Source: Bradyrhizobium diazoefficiens USDA 110 (lineage in GTDB: Bacteria; Pseudomonadota; Alphaproteobacteria; Rhizobiales; Xanthobacteraceae). From it: 64,000 nucleotides of DNA. The notes beneath the pieces were generated by a model. It searched no databases, had not been told where the DNA came from, and was given only the letters and a program-made list of their open reading frames with translations. The position numbers and the translations under genes were made by a program. Of this stretch, positions 1-9,190 are shown piece after piece. The stretch's first letter is position 1, and each line of letters opens with the position of its first letter. The stretch spans positions 7,550,001-7,614,000 of the forward strand of contig NC_004463.1 in assembly GCF_000011365.1 (NCBI RefSeq). The letters are read 5' to 3'.

Positions 1-163
1 GCCGGCGCACATAGAGCAGGCTCTGGACCAGATCCTCGAAACTAAAGGGCCCCTTCTCGATCCGCTCGAGCCGGTCGATGCCGAGGCTGAGCGCCTGTCG
101 CTCGCGGCCTCTCTCCTGATAGCCGCTCTCTTCAACGACAGCTTCATAGGCTTCAAACGTCAT
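1..163 (-). CDS. flaF: Flagellar biosynthesis regulator FlaF, N-terminal part (runs off window)
   Basis: The visible 54 residues begin MTFEAYEAVVEES and continue to KGPFSFEDLVQSLLYVRR, without a stop before the window edge. FlaF is a small alphaproteobacterial regulator that works with FlbT in controlling flagellin production. The assignment rests on size, N-terminal resemblance and position directly after flgL, where Rhizobiales carry flaF followed by flbT. The gene starts 66 nt beyond the flgL stop, so it may share the flgE-flgK-flgL transcript. The C-terminal half is outside the window, so completeness cannot be judged. Confidence 0.68.
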   Translation of the reverse strand, partial: MTFEAYEAVVEESGYQERGRERQALSLGIDRLERIEKGPFSFEDLVQSLLYVRR

Positions 164-229
164 CAGGACCACTCTGCGGGGAAACCGAATAGCAAGACAA
201 AAGGAGCGAACCTTGCAATGAGCCTTGGC

Positions 230-1288
230 TCAGAGATAGTTGATGAGGCTGATCTTCTGGAGCTGCGAGGTCAGCGCCAGCGCCGTCTGGATCTGGGTCT
301 GCAAGGTGTTGACCCGGACCGATGCCTCGGTTGGGTCGACCTTCTCCATACCGACGATCTGATTGTTCAGAATGTCCTGCTGCGTCTTGAGCTTGTTCGT
401 TGCTGAGGTGATCCGCTGCTGGACCGTGCCGACGCCGCCGCCGAGCGTGGCGAGGTCCGTGATCGCACCACCAATGAGGCCGATGGCCTTGTCCACGACG
501 ACCTGGAACGTCTCCTGGCTGAGTTTTGCATTCCCGAGATCCGCCATCATGGTGTAGGCCTCGGCGAGCTTGCGGAAGCCGGTCTGGTTGGCGCTGACGG
601 ACGTATCGGCGACCTCGGTCGTGGAGATACGGCTTTGCATGACCTGGTCAGTGGCCGATGACCAGTTGGTATTCCAGGCCGGGCTCGCGAACTCGGCATC
701 AAAGGTGGTGTTGAGAAAGGTCTGCATCTGGGCCGGGGTGATGCTGCTCACGCTCGCCGAGGATTGCGGAAATCCGAAGCCCGTGGGCGGCGCTGCGGCG
801 AAATCCGCGTCGACCTGGTTCTTGCTGGCGGAGCCCGTGGCGTAGGCGGTGATCGGCATGTTCTGCGTGTTGATGCCCGAGAAGAGATACGAGCCGTTAT
901 ACGAGACGTTGAGCGCGCCGATCAGATCCTGGAGGTTGGCGGACGCAGGCGGCAGGACGATCCGCCCGCCATTGTCGGTACTGCGGGCCGCGATCAGGTC
1001 CTTGAGAAAGGACGTTGCGGTCGTGCCGAGCTGGGTGATCCGGGTTTGCGTCACGTCGAGGCGTCCCGAGACGAGCTCGTTGGTATCGACGAGCTGATCG
1101 GCGAAGCTCCAGTCCGCCCGCAGGGTGAGGTCGCCTCCCGTCGTGGCACCAAGCTCGAGGCCAACATCGGCGAAACGGCCGGTGGTCGCCTCCTTCGACG
1201 CCTTGCTCAGCGCAGCCTGGTTGTTCGTGATCGAGGTCCTCAACGACGAAGACAGCATCAAGGTCGAGATGTAGTTCGCGCTCATCAT
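230..1288 (-). CDS. flgL: Flagellar hook-filament junction protein FlgL (HAP3)
   Basis: This 352-residue protein has a flagellin-like N-terminus (ISTLMLSSSLRTSITNNQAAL) and a matching C-terminal helix (NTLQTQIQTALALTSQLQKISL), the coiled-coil ends by which axial proteins polymerise. FlgL forms the second junction ring between hook and filament. It is exported by the flagellar type III system, so it has no signal peptide. It starts 3 nt after the flgK stop. A second ATG follows immediately at 1285. A GGGGAA stretch seven bases upstream supports the first. Confidence 0.93.
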   Translation of the reverse strand: MMSANYISTLMLSSSLRTSITNNQAALSKASKEATTGRFADVGLELGATTGGDLTLRADWSFADQLVDTNELVSGRLDVTQTRITQLGTTATSFLKDLIAARSTDNGGRIVLPPASANLQDLIGALNVSYNGSYLFSGINTQNMPITAYATGSASKNQVDADFAAAPPTGFGFPQSSASVSSITPAQMQTFLNTTFDAEFASPAWNTNWSSATDQVMQSRISTTEVADTSVSANQTGFRKLAEAYTMMADLGNAKLSQETFQVVVDKAIGLIGGAITDLATLGGGVGTVQQRITSATNKLKTQQDILNNQIVGMEKVDPTEASVRVNTLQTQIQTALALTSQLQKISLINYL

Positions 1289-1291
1289 GGC

Positions 1292-2767
1292 TTAATTCCC
1301 CACGGCGGCCAGCAGGCTCTGCAACATTTGGTCGACGGTCGAGATGATCTTCGACGAGGCCGAATAGGTGCGTTCGACCTGAAGCATCAAGGACATCTCG
1401 TCGTCCATGTTGACGCCGCTGACGTTGGACAGCGCCGCGGTGCTGCGGTCGAGCAGCGTCTTCTGGTAGGTTACGTTGGAGTCCGCGGTCTTGCGCTGGT
1501 TTTCGATCCAGCTCGTCGACGACGACGCGAAGTCGATCAAGCTGCCACTCGGCTTGCCTTGCGTGGTCACATCGAACGGCTGCGACGCATCCATGCCCCC
1601 GATGAGCTGCTGTAGCCGGGCCGAGTAGCCGGCGTTGCCGGCGGTGTTGTATCGGTAAGCAACGTTACCGCTGATCGCACCGTCGCGCAGCAGATTTGGA
1701 TTGCCGCCCTGCGCCGGATCGACCGACGCCGCGACACTGATCAGGCCGGCAAGGCCGACCGAGACGGTGGCGCTCGCCGGTATCGCCGGCGCGCCGGGAT
1801 AGGTGAAGAGACCGGGAACGTCGGGCAGCGCCGCCGCGGTCTGATCGCTCTCCCTGAATGTGTTGATCAGGCCGCGCGCGATTTCGTCGAGCTGACTCTG
1901 ATAGGTGACGGAGTCCTGGTCACGCAGCTGAGCGAGGCCGGCGAGCTTACCCGACTTCAGCGGCATCACCGAATTGGCGCCGGTTACCGGCACACCGTCG
2001 ATATAGACCGCATTGCCGGTGGTGCCCGCCGTATAGATGTTGGTCGCCGTGAAGCTGACCGTTCGCGCCGTCTTGTCGAACAGCACGACACCGCTATCGG
2101 TGTAAAGCGCAGCGTCGCCGTTAGCGCGGATCGACATCGAGACGCCGACCTCCTGCGACAGTTTCGAAACGATGCTGTCCCGCTGGTCGAGGTAGTCGGT
2201 GACGTCGTCACCGGCAATCGTCCCCCTCACGACCGCGTTGTTGACCTTGTCGAACTGCGTAAGGAGCTGGTTGATGTTGGCGACCGAGGTCGCCATGTCG
2301 GCGTCCGCGCCCTCACGGACCGATTGCACGGTATTGGTCGCCTGGTTGAGCGCCGTCGCCATGTCCTTGGCGGACGTGATCGCCGCCTGCGCCAGCGTGG
2401 TGTTGTCGGGGGCGTTGGCATATTGCTGCAGCGCCTTCTTCAGCGCATTGAGCTGCGCCGTCGGCGACTGGTCGAGCTCCGTATCGTCCACCGTGGCAGA
2501 TGCGATCTTCTGGAGACCGTCATAGATCGCGCCCTGCTTGGCCGACGACGAGGTCGCGGTCAGGACGTTGTTGTAGAGACCTGAGCTGGCGGCGCGCTGG
2601 ATCGACGCCACATAGACGCCGGCCCCGGGCAGATTGTCCAGCACGGCGATCTTGCGCGAATAGCCGGCGGCGCTGGCACCGGCGATATTGCGCGAGATCG
2701 TCGAGGACTGGATGCCCGACGCCATGAGCGAAGCGCGAGCGGAGTCGAGAGCAGCGGTAAGGGACAT
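1292..2767 (-). CDS. flgK: Flagellar hook-associated protein FlgK (HAP1)
   Basis: The 491-residue product begins MSLTAALDSARASLMASGIQ and has the axial-protein N-terminal motif (ISRNIAGASAAGYSRKIAVL). Its C-terminal end (MSLMLQVERTYSASSKIIST) has the usual D0 helix. FlgK forms the first hook-filament junction ring. It is close to the length of rhizobial FlgK proteins. The gene lies between flgE and flgL, the standard order. The N-terminal motif has ASAAGYSR where canonical FlgK has NANTPGYSR, a modest divergence seen in Rhizobiales. Confidence 0.95.
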   Translation of the reverse strand: MSLTAALDSARASLMASGIQSSTISRNIAGASAAGYSRKIAVLDNLPGAGVYVASIQRAASSGLYNNVLTATSSSAKQGAIYDGLQKIASATVDDTELDQSPTAQLNALKKALQQYANAPDNTTLAQAAITSAKDMATALNQATNTVQSVREGADADMATSVANINQLLTQFDKVNNAVVRGTIAGDDVTDYLDQRDSIVSKLSQEVGVSMSIRANGDAALYTDSGVVLFDKTARTVSFTATNIYTAGTTGNAVYIDGVPVTGANSVMPLKSGKLAGLAQLRDQDSVTYQSQLDEIARGLINTFRESDQTAAALPDVPGLFTYPGAPAIPASATVSVGLAGLISVAASVDPAQGGNPNLLRDGAISGNVAYRYNTAGNAGYSARLQQLIGGMDASQPFDVTTQGKPSGSLIDFASSSTSWIENQRKTADSNVTYQKTLLDRSTAALSNVSGVNMDDEMSLMLQVERTYSASSKIISTVDQMLQSLLAAVGN

Positions 2768-2801
2768 GATTTGCGCTTGCCCGGAATGGGCGCTGAGGAA
2801 T

Positions 2802-4034
2802 TCAGCGCTTCAGGTTGACGACGACGTCGAGCAGATCCGCGCCGGTCTGGAACGATTTCGAGTTCGCGGTGAAGCCGCGCTGGGCCTCGATCATCCCGGT
2901 GAGCTCATCCGCGAGATCGACGTTGGAGTCTTCCAGGGCGCCGGACTGGATCGTCCCGAGTCCGCCGGTGCCGGCATTCCCGGCCTGCGCGTTGCCGGAG
3001 TTCATATTGGTCGAATAGACGTTACCAGGCTCCGGCGTCAGATTGTCGGGGCTCGGGACATCGGCGAGCATGATCGTGTAGAGCGTCATCTGCTGGCCAT
3101 TCTTGAGGATCGCCGTGACGTGGCCGGCGTCGTCGACGTCGACCTTGTCGATCGCGGCGGGGGCGCTGCCGTTGACGGTTGCCTTGAAGCTGAAGTCGGT
3201 TCCGGTCTGCGTCATGTTCGACAGGTCCATGGTCACCGCCGCACCGCCGGGAACGGTGAAGGAAAGAGTCGTCGGGCTCGCCGCGGCCAGCGCGCCTTTG
3301 CCGGTTGCCGTGGTATCGAAGGTGAAGGTGGTGGCGGCGCCGACCGACGTACCCGTCGCGGAGTTATAAGCCTGGATCTGCCAGGTGTCCGAGCCGGCGG
3401 CCGTCGCAGTGTGGGACATGTAGACGTCGAGCGTAACGGCCTGGCCGATATTGTTGTAGGCCACGATCGAGCTCTTCGATGAGTACGACGCCGGGCCGGG
3501 CGGACCGGCGATCACAGCCGCTTTCGGATCCAGATTGCCGGTCGTGAGCGTCCCCGCCGTCGACGGCACGGGCACTTGCGAAACCTGGGCAATGTTGACG
3601 ATCTGCATGCCGGACAGGCTGTTCTGCGAGAAATTGGTCACTTTACCGGGCTGCCCCAGAAGGTAATAGCCAGCCGCGTTGACCAGATTACCCTGGGCGT
3701 CAGGCACGAACGAGCCGGCACGCGTCAGATATTGCTGCGTGTTGTTGGCGTTCGACACCACGAAGAAGCCGTTGCCCTGGACCGCGAGGTCCGTGGTCGA
3801 CGTGGTGAACTGCGTGTGTCCTGCGTCGCTGATGGCGTAGCGGACAGTCGTCTCGACGGCGCCGGAATCGTAATTGCCCGAACCGCTCTTCAGGATCAGT
3901 GACGAGAATTCCGTCGAAGCCCGCTTGTAACCGGTGGTGTTGACGTTCGCGATGTTGTCCGAGACCGTCGACAGCTTGTTGGATTGCGCGGACATGCCGG
4001 AAACGCCGGTGCGCATAACACCATACAGGCTCAT
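2802..4034 (-). CDS. flgE: Flagellar hook protein FlgE
   Basis: The 410-residue protein carries the rod/hook signature near its start (MSLYGVMRTGVSGMSAQSNK, then SDNIANVNTTGYKR) and the conserved C-terminal helix (DLADELTGMIEAQRGFTANS). FlgE builds the hook that joins the rod to the filament. Its length is set by FliK, encoded just upstream. Flanking order is transglycosylase, flgE, flgK, flgL. In Sinorhizobium the regulator gene rem lies in this neighbourhood, but the 90-nt gap before flgE holds no gene here. Confidence 0.95.
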   Translation of the reverse strand: MSLYGVMRTGVSGMSAQSNKLSTVSDNIANVNTTGYKRASTEFSSLILKSGSGNYDSGAVETTVRYAISDAGHTQFTTSTTDLAVQGNGFFVVSNANNTQQYLTRAGSFVPDAQGNLVNAAGYYLLGQPGKVTNFSQNSLSGMQIVNIAQVSQVPVPSTAGTLTTGNLDPKAAVIAGPPGPASYSSKSSIVAYNNIGQAVTLDVYMSHTATAAGSDTWQIQAYNSATGTSVGAATTFTFDTTATGKGALAAASPTTLSFTVPGGAAVTMDLSNMTQTGTDFSFKATVNGSAPAAIDKVDVDDAGHVTAILKNGQQMTLYTIMLADVPSPDNLTPEPGNVYSTNMNSGNAQAGNAGTGGLGTIQSGALEDSNVDLADELTGMIEAQRGFTANSKSFQTGADLLDVVVNLKR

Positions 4035-4124
4035 GGATTGGGCTCCTTTGGTAGGTTGCAGCTACAATGAGGGTTCTTGCTTGCGCGGGGCTGATGATTG
4101 GGAACCGTGCACAACTTCATGTTG

Positions 4125-4706
4125 TCAGGTCGTTTTCGGCTGACAGAACGAGCGCGCCTTGTCTGTCCACGCGCCGAAACCGCTCGAGACGAGATGAGCG
4201 ACGATGTGACAGACATAGCGCTTCTGCGCCGGCTGGTTGTTGGGGCCCGCATTGTAGCGGGCGACCGCCATGGTCCAGCTTCCCTCGCGCTGTTTCAGCT
4301 CCTTCAGGAAGCGCGCGGCGTAGTCGACATTCCGGGCGGGATCGAACATCGCCCGCACCGAAGTGAACTTGTCGCCGTGGTAGTAGTGGTTGATCTGCAT
4401 GCAGCCGAGGTCGATCAGCTTGATGCCCTTGGCTCGCATCGCCTCGAAATTCGCGATCGCGTCCTCCATGTCCTTGGCGAACACGGTCTGACCGTCGGCG
4501 CCGAGCGCATAAGGATAGAGCGCCCCGCGCCGTCCGGTCTCGGTGAGGCCGACGGCGTAGAGAATGCCGAGCGGGATGCCGTGCTGCTGGGCCGCACGCG
4601 CCATCTCGCGCTCGCAGGGGCGCGCGCTGTCGGCGGCCGCCTCGGCGGCGCCGGCGTTACAGATAAACAGGGCCGCGACGAATCTGCGGCGCCACGTCCT
4701 GGTCAT
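4125..4706 (-). CDS. Lytic transglycosylase (SLT family) of the flagellar cluster
   Basis: The 193-residue protein has an N-terminal signal sequence (TRTWRRRFVAALFICNAGAAE) and then an SLT fold. GLTETG holds the predicted catalytic glutamate, GCMQIN follows, and AVARYNAGPNNQ is the typical C-terminal motif. It should cut peptidoglycan in the periplasm so the rod can pass the cell wall, a job done by FlgJ in enterics. The chosen ATG at 4706 gives a signal peptide and overlaps the end of fliK by 50 nt. A longer reading frame extends upstream but adds only arginine- and serine-rich residues inside fliK. Confidence 0.85.
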   Translation of the reverse strand: MTRTWRRRFVAALFICNAGAAEAAADSARPCEREMARAAQQHGIPLGILYAVGLTETGRRGALYPYALGADGQTVFAKDMEDAIANFEAMRAKGIKLIDLGCMQINHYYHGDKFTSVRAMFDPARNVDYAARFLKELKQREGSWTMAVARYNAGPNNQPAQKRYVCHIVAHLVSSGFGAWTDKARSFCQPKTT

Positions 4707-5964
4707 GACGCGTCTCCTGGTTGGACTGGCGCTCCTGCCGGGCCTGTCTCGCATCGCCGTCCGATTGTCCCGACGACGTGCCGGCGCCGTCGAACGTGCC
4801 TTGCGACTGTGACGAGGGCTGTTGCTGGCCCGAGAGCTGCGGCTGCGACTGGCCCGAGCCGCTCTGGAATCCGTCCAGCGAGCCATGCTGGACGGGGGCG
4901 ACGTCGGCGACGTAGCCGGCCGACTGCATCAGCTCGCGGATCGAGTCGCGCTGCTGGTCCAGCATCTGGCTCGTGTCCTTGCGCTCGGCCGCGAGGTGGA
5001 CGGAGACCTCCGAGCCGACGAGGCGGAGGCGCACGGTGACATTGCCGAGCGACGGCGGCTCGAGGTTGACGGTCAGGATCTTGAGCGGCTGGTCCGGCGC
5101 ATTGGTCTGGGACCCGGCGAGATCGGGGGCTGCGGACGCCGTCGGCGCCGAGGATTCCTTCAGCTCGGCGACCACCGCATTGGCGACCTGTTGCGGAGCG
5201 TTGAACTGCGCCGGGGGCAGATGGGTCTCCTGCTGGACCACGGTGACCTTGGTCGCCTCCGGCAATGCGTCCCGGGCCGAGGCCTTGACGGCGCGTTCGA
5301 CATTGGCCGTGAGGGCCTCGAAGCCCGACGTCGCGGGCATTGCCTTTGACGAACTCTCGTTGCCCTGCTGCGCGGCTGCCGCCTGCGAGGCCGCGGCCTG
5401 TGAGCGCGCGCCTGTCGGACCTGCCGAGAGTGGCGTGGGATCGGCGGCGGCGGCCTTCGCCATGCCCGTCGCCTGAACCTCGCCCTTCGTGGAGGAACGC
5501 CCGTCGCGCGCCGACGCATCCTTCCTGTCTCCCGCGGGCGATTGCAGCTTCACGGCCGGCACGGCGGCGAGCTCCTGTCCGACGATCGCGGCAATGCCCG
5601 GCCGGCTCGAAACGTCAGCCTTCGCGGCCTGGTCGAGCGGATTTTGCGTCTCCGACTGGTCGGACGATTTGTGACTGGACTTGGTCTCGTCGGCCGCCTC
5701 GGTGCGATCATGCACCGTCTCGTCCTTCTCGGCCGGATGCGAAAGGCGCGTGCGCAGCGTTCCCGCCTTCACGGCCGTATCGCTGCCCTCGTCTTTGAGC
5801 GCCCGTTTGGCCAGGTTCGAGACGGTGTGGAGCAGATCGTTGAACGACGAATCAGCCTGCGATTTCGTCCCGGCGCTCTTCGCCGAGCGCGACGTCCCGC
5901 GCATATTGAGACTCTCGGCGAGCCCCGAAAAAGCCTGTCCGGCGGTTCCGCTGAGCTTGGTCAT
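4657..5964 (-). CDS. fliK: Flagellar hook-length control protein FliK
   Basis: This 435-residue protein is low-complexity and rich in Ala, Ser, Gln and charged residues. The exception is a conserved C-terminal block (KILTVNLEPPSLGNVTVRLR, then QMLDQQRDSIRELMQSAGY), which is the Flg_hook (FliK C-terminal) domain. FliK measures the hook and switches the FlhB export gate from hook to filament substrates. Its ATG overlaps the motC stop (ATGA), so translation is probably coupled. The MotC-FliK-transglycosylase order matches the Sinorhizobium locus. Confidence 0.88.
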   Translation of the reverse strand: MTKLSGTAGQAFSGLAESLNMRGTSRSAKSAGTKSQADSSFNDLLHTVSNLAKRALKDEGSDTAVKAGTLRTRLSHPAEKDETVHDRTEAADETKSSHKSSDQSETQNPLDQAAKADVSSRPGIAAIVGQELAAVPAVKLQSPAGDRKDASARDGRSSTKGEVQATGMAKAAAADPTPLSAGPTGARSQAAASQAAAAQQGNESSSKAMPATSGFEALTANVERAVKASARDALPEATKVTVVQQETHLPPAQFNAPQQVANAVVAELKESSAPTASAAPDLAGSQTNAPDQPLKILTVNLEPPSLGNVTVRLRLVGSEVSVHLAAERKDTSQMLDQQRDSIRELMQSAGYVADVAPVQHGSLDGFQSGSGQSQPQLSGQQQPSSQSQGTFDGAGTSSGQSDGDARQARQERQSNQETRHDQDVAPQIRRGPVYL

Positions 5965-7154
5965 GGGCGGCGATCCCTGGTGAGAAGTTCGAGTTCGCCG
6001 AGCTCCTTCCGCGCACGCGCGAGGGTCGCGGTCGACGATGCGAGATCGAGACGCGCCGGCGTGGCCGGAGGCTTGTCGGCGGTGGCGGCAGATCCGCTCG
6101 CGAACGGTTTGCGCACATCGAGCGCAAGCTGGACCGTTGCATTCAAGAGAGGAAGATCGCGCTCGGGCAGCTTCGACCGGTCGAGCGCCTTCAGCTCGGC
6201 GAGGCCGCCGTCATATTCGTCCGTGAGTACCCGCGAGGCGCCACGGAAAAAATGCGCACGCTCGCGCTCTGCCGAGGCATCGGCGCTGAGCGTCAGCGCC
6301 CGCTCGCCGGCAAGCCGGGTCACGGCCATCCGTCCACGCACCATCGCGGAGCGCGCGATCACGAGATAGAGCTTGAGGCGGCTTCCGCGATCGATCTGCT
6401 CCAGCATGGTGACGATCCGCGCAAAGCGGCGCTCGTCGAGAGCGAGGCTCGATTGCGTCAGGCCGGTGGAGAAGCGCTGCCAGAAATCGCCGGCATAGAT
6501 CGAGTTGCGGTAATGGCGGATATAGGCCAGCGTCAGGAACTCGAACTTGTCGAAATCCTCGGCCTGCCCGACCAGCAGGATCTCGCGCCGCAGCGCCGCC
6601 TCCTCCACCAGCGTGCCGGGCAGGAGCAGGCGCGCATCGTCCAGACGCTCGATCGCGAGCGAGGCCTCGGTGCGAGCGAACAGCGCGCCCTGGACCAGCG
6701 CGACCTGTCCGCCCAGGCCCGACGGAATCGTCCTGGGCTTGACGTCCTTGAGCAGCTCGCGCGCTTCGTCCTGTCGGCCCTCGACATAGGCGAGCGCGCC
6801 ATCGAACAGCCGTGCGTCGACGTTCATCTTGTCGCGCGGCAGCTTGCGGACCAGTTGCGGGGCGCCGCCGCTGAGCAGGTAGATAACGACGGCCTGGCCG
6901 TTCTGCGCGTTGCTCCACACGCTCGCATCGGCGGCGAGAAATTTCTCGCCGATCTGCCGGATCAGCGCGATGTGGCTGCCATGCGCCGCGGTGTCGCCGT
7001 TGGCGATACCGTCCTGCACGGCCTGCAATGCGCGCACGAGCTCATAGGGCTCGCCCGATGTCGACGCCGGAGCCGGCGCCGGATCGGCCAACGCGCGTGC
7101 CGCCGCGAACGGCAGCAGCACCAGCAGGGCGGCACGGAGGAGCGGCCTGATCAA
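5961..7154 (-). CDS. motC: Chemotaxis/motility protein MotC
   Basis: The 397-residue product has a signal peptide (IRPLLRAALLVLLPFAAARA-LA) and a helical periplasmic body (YELVRALQAVQDGIANGDTA; RTIPSGLGGQVALVQGALFA). MotC is a periplasmic rhizobial motor protein that works with MotB. The start is a TTG at 7154 that overlaps the motB stop (TTGA). This choice gives a clean signal peptide at residue 1. The open frame continues upstream inside motB, but that part is Arg/Gly-rich shadow sequence. Its stop overlaps the fliK ATG. Confidence 0.88.
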   Translation of the reverse strand: MIRPLLRAALLVLLPFAAARALADPAPAPASTSGEPYELVRALQAVQDGIANGDTAAHGSHIALIRQIGEKFLAADASVWSNAQNGQAVVIYLLSGGAPQLVRKLPRDKMNVDARLFDGALAYVEGRQDEARELLKDVKPRTIPSGLGGQVALVQGALFARTEASLAIERLDDARLLLPGTLVEEAALRREILLVGQAEDFDKFEFLTLAYIRHYRNSIYAGDFWQRFSTGLTQSSLALDERRFARIVTMLEQIDRGSRLKLYLVIARSAMVRGRMAVTRLAGERALTLSADASAERERAHFFRGASRVLTDEYDGGLAELKALDRSKLPERDLPLLNATVQLALDVRKPFASGSAATADKPPATPARLDLASSTATLARARKELGELELLTRDRRP

Positions 7155-8488
7155 GGGCGCTTCTCCCGGATCAAGATCTCGATCCGGCGATTTTGCGCGG
7201 CCGCCGGGTCGTTCTGAAGTTTCGGCCGCCGGTCGGCGTAGCCCTCGACATGCTCGATCCGCTGCGCGTCGACTCCGGAGCGGACCAGCATGTAATAGGC
7301 CATCTGCGCACGGGCGGTCGACAGCCGCCAATTGTCGTAGGTCTCCGACTTGTACGGCCGATTGTCGGTGTGGCCGCGGACGATGATCATGCCCTGTCGT
7401 TTCATCAGCAGCGGCCCGATCTTGTCGATCACGCGGATGAGCTCGGGCCTCGGCTCGGCCGAGCCGACCGCGAACATGCCGAAGCTCGTATCGTCGGTCA
7501 GGCTGACCAGCAGACCTTCCTCGACCTGACGCACCTCGGCCGCCGGTCCGGCGCCCGCCTTGATGTCCGACAGCGCTTCCGCGATCGCGGACTGGAGCTG
7601 CTTGACGGTCGGCTGCTGCGTTTGCGCGGCGTCGCGCGGTTCGGAATCCTTCGGCGTATCGCCGGGACGCCCTTGCGCAGCGGCACTGGCCTGAGCACCC
7701 GATTGCGCGTTCGCCTGCGCGCTTCCTTCGCGCGAAGACTGCGACGGCGACGGCGCCGGCGCCGGCCCCGGCGGCAGCAGCGGCGACAGGCTTGCGGACG
7801 AGGCATCGGCGTTCGGCGCCACGCTTCCGCCGGCATCGTCCGTCTTGGAACGGCGCGCCTGCGGCTCGCCCTGGCCCGTCCCGGTCGCGTTGTCGCGCAC
7901 GGGTGCATTCGGCTTGGGCTCGCTCTCGATGATGCGATCCGAATCCTTGGACGCCTGCGGCGCCAGCTTCCAATAGCCGGGATCGAAGGGATCGCGGTAG
8001 GCGTCGCCGCCCTTGAGGCCGTCCTCTTCCGCGGACGTCAGGGCGCCGGCGCGGCGCTGGCCCGAGGCCTGGTTCGCGCTATTGGCGATCTCGGCAAGCG
8101 TCGCATAGGGATCGCGGAACAGAACCTTCTCTTCGTAGAAGGGCGGTTTCTCGGCCGTCGGGGAGTCACCGCGCCGCTCCTCGCTCGGCCCAGCCGGCTG
8201 ACGCCTGCCGTCCTGACCCTCGAACGTCGTCGGCTCCTTCTTGGAGAGATCCTTGAGGCCCTTCGGGGCGGGTGCGTTCTCCGCGAGCTTGATCGGGTTG
8301 AAATAGCTCGCGACCACCTGCTTCTGGTCCTGGTTGAGCGCGTTGAGCAGCCACATGACCAGGAAGAACGCCATCATCGCGGTCATGAAGTCCGCATAGG
8401 CGATCTTCCATACGCCACCATGATGCGCCTCCTCGGCGAAGGCACTGCGCCGGCGGACGATCACGAGCTCTTGCTTGACCTCCTCCAT
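7151..8488 (-). CDS. motB: Flagellar motor stator protein MotB
   Basis: The 445-residue protein starts with a short cytoplasmic segment, then one membrane helix preceded by the proton-channel motif (AYADFMTAMMAFFLVMWLLN) with the conserved Asp. A long low-complexity Pro/Ser/Ala linker (about residues 150-285) leads to an OmpA-type peptidoglycan-binding domain (IIVRGHTDNRPYKSE; NRRIEILI). MotB anchors the MotA/B stator. Here motA is about 16 kb away, while motC follows directly with a TTGA overlap. The linker is longer than in E. coli MotB, as in other rhizobia. Confidence 0.94.
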   Translation of the reverse strand: MEEVKQELVIVRRRSAFAEEAHHGGVWKIAYADFMTAMMAFFLVMWLLNALNQDQKQVVASYFNPIKLAENAPAPKGLKDLSKKEPTTFEGQDGRRQPAGPSEERRGDSPTAEKPPFYEEKVLFRDPYATLAEIANSANQASGQRRAGALTSAEEDGLKGGDAYRDPFDPGYWKLAPQASKDSDRIIESEPKPNAPVRDNATGTGQGEPQARRSKTDDAGGSVAPNADASSASLSPLLPPGPAPAPSPSQSSREGSAQANAQSGAQASAAAQGRPGDTPKDSEPRDAAQTQQPTVKQLQSAIAEALSDIKAGAGPAAEVRQVEEGLLVSLTDDTSFGMFAVGSAEPRPELIRVIDKIGPLLMKRQGMIIVRGHTDNRPYKSETYDNWRLSTARAQMAYYMLVRSGVDAQRIEHVEGYADRRPKLQNDPAAAQNRRIEILIREKRP

Positions 8489-8494
8489 GGCGGG

Positions 8495-9190
8495 CTACCG
8501 GCGCGCCTCATTGAGGCGGTCGCTCCAGGCCGCGATCTTCGTCTCGATCACGGTCTGGTCGGCCACGACACGGACCTCGAAAGTCTCGGCGGCCTCGTAC
8601 TCGATGCCCGTTCGCCGGGCCGTCTCAAGCTGCGTCTTCACCAGGTCAAGCAGTTCGCTCGGCCCGGTGATCTTGAATACCGGCACCGGCGAATTGCCGG
8701 TCAGCGCCGCGATTTGCTCGACCAGCGACCCGATCGCCTTGTCGCGGACCGCATCGGCGAGGAACGGCAGCAATATTCGGGCAACGGAGCTCGCAATGTT
8801 GGTCTCGATCTCGCGGCAAGCCGCCTCGAAGCCGCTCACGATCGCGACCGCCTGCTGATCGGACCATTTGGCCCGCTCCTCGCCGAGCCGGATCGCGCTG
8901 CGCACCCGTTCCTCGGCAACCCTGGCATCGCCTTCCGCGACGCCGGCGGCATGGCCGCGCCGATAGGCATCGTCCAGGAGATTGACCGGCGGGGCTTCCG
9001 TCGCGGGCGCCGGAGGCGGCGACTGAGGCTGCGACTGGGCCTGAGGCTGCGGTTGAGATTGAGGCTCGCGCCGGACTTCCTTCGGCCTGGTCAGCACGTC
9101 CTGAATCTTGGGCGGCGGAGGCGGCGGCGACGACTTGACCCGGCCGTTCGCGTCGAACTGCGTCAGGAGTTTTCCGATTGCCGCGTTCAT
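8495..9190 (-). CDS. FliH-like flagellar export protein (putative)
   Basis: The 231-residue protein has an N-terminal tail with a proline run (KSSPPPPPPKIQD) and Gln/Pro repeats. A helical middle follows (AYRRGHAAGVAEGDARVAEE), containing the GxxxG-type spacing typical of FliH/YscL. The C-terminal half (ETNIASSVARILLPFLADAV; VVADQTVIETKIAAW) resembles the FliH/V-ATPase E-subunit fold. FliH would regulate the FliI ATPase. The gene overlaps fliF by ATGA and precedes motB by 6 nt. FliH is poorly conserved in Rhizobiales, so the name rests on architecture and context. Confidence 0.62.
   Translation of the reverse strand: MNAAIGKLLTQFDANGRVKSSPPPPPPKIQDVLTRPKEVRREPQSQPQPQAQSQPQSPPPAPATEAPPVNLLDDAYRRGHAAGVAEGDARVAEERVRSAIRLGEERAKWSDQQAVAIVSGFEAACREIETNIASSVARILLPFLADAVRDKAIGSLVEQIAALTGNSPVPVFKITGPSELLDLVKTQLETARRTGIEYEAAETFEVRVVADQTVIETKIAAWSDRLNEARR

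Noticed and set aside
4707..4886. N-terminal extension of the lytic transglycosylase
   Set aside because: It lies inside fliK in another phase, and the signal peptide begins at 4706.
7155..7973. Long open frame continuing upstream of motC on the minus strand
   Set aside because: It lies inside motB in another phase and is Arg/Gly-rich shadow sequence. The signal peptide begins only at TTG 7154.
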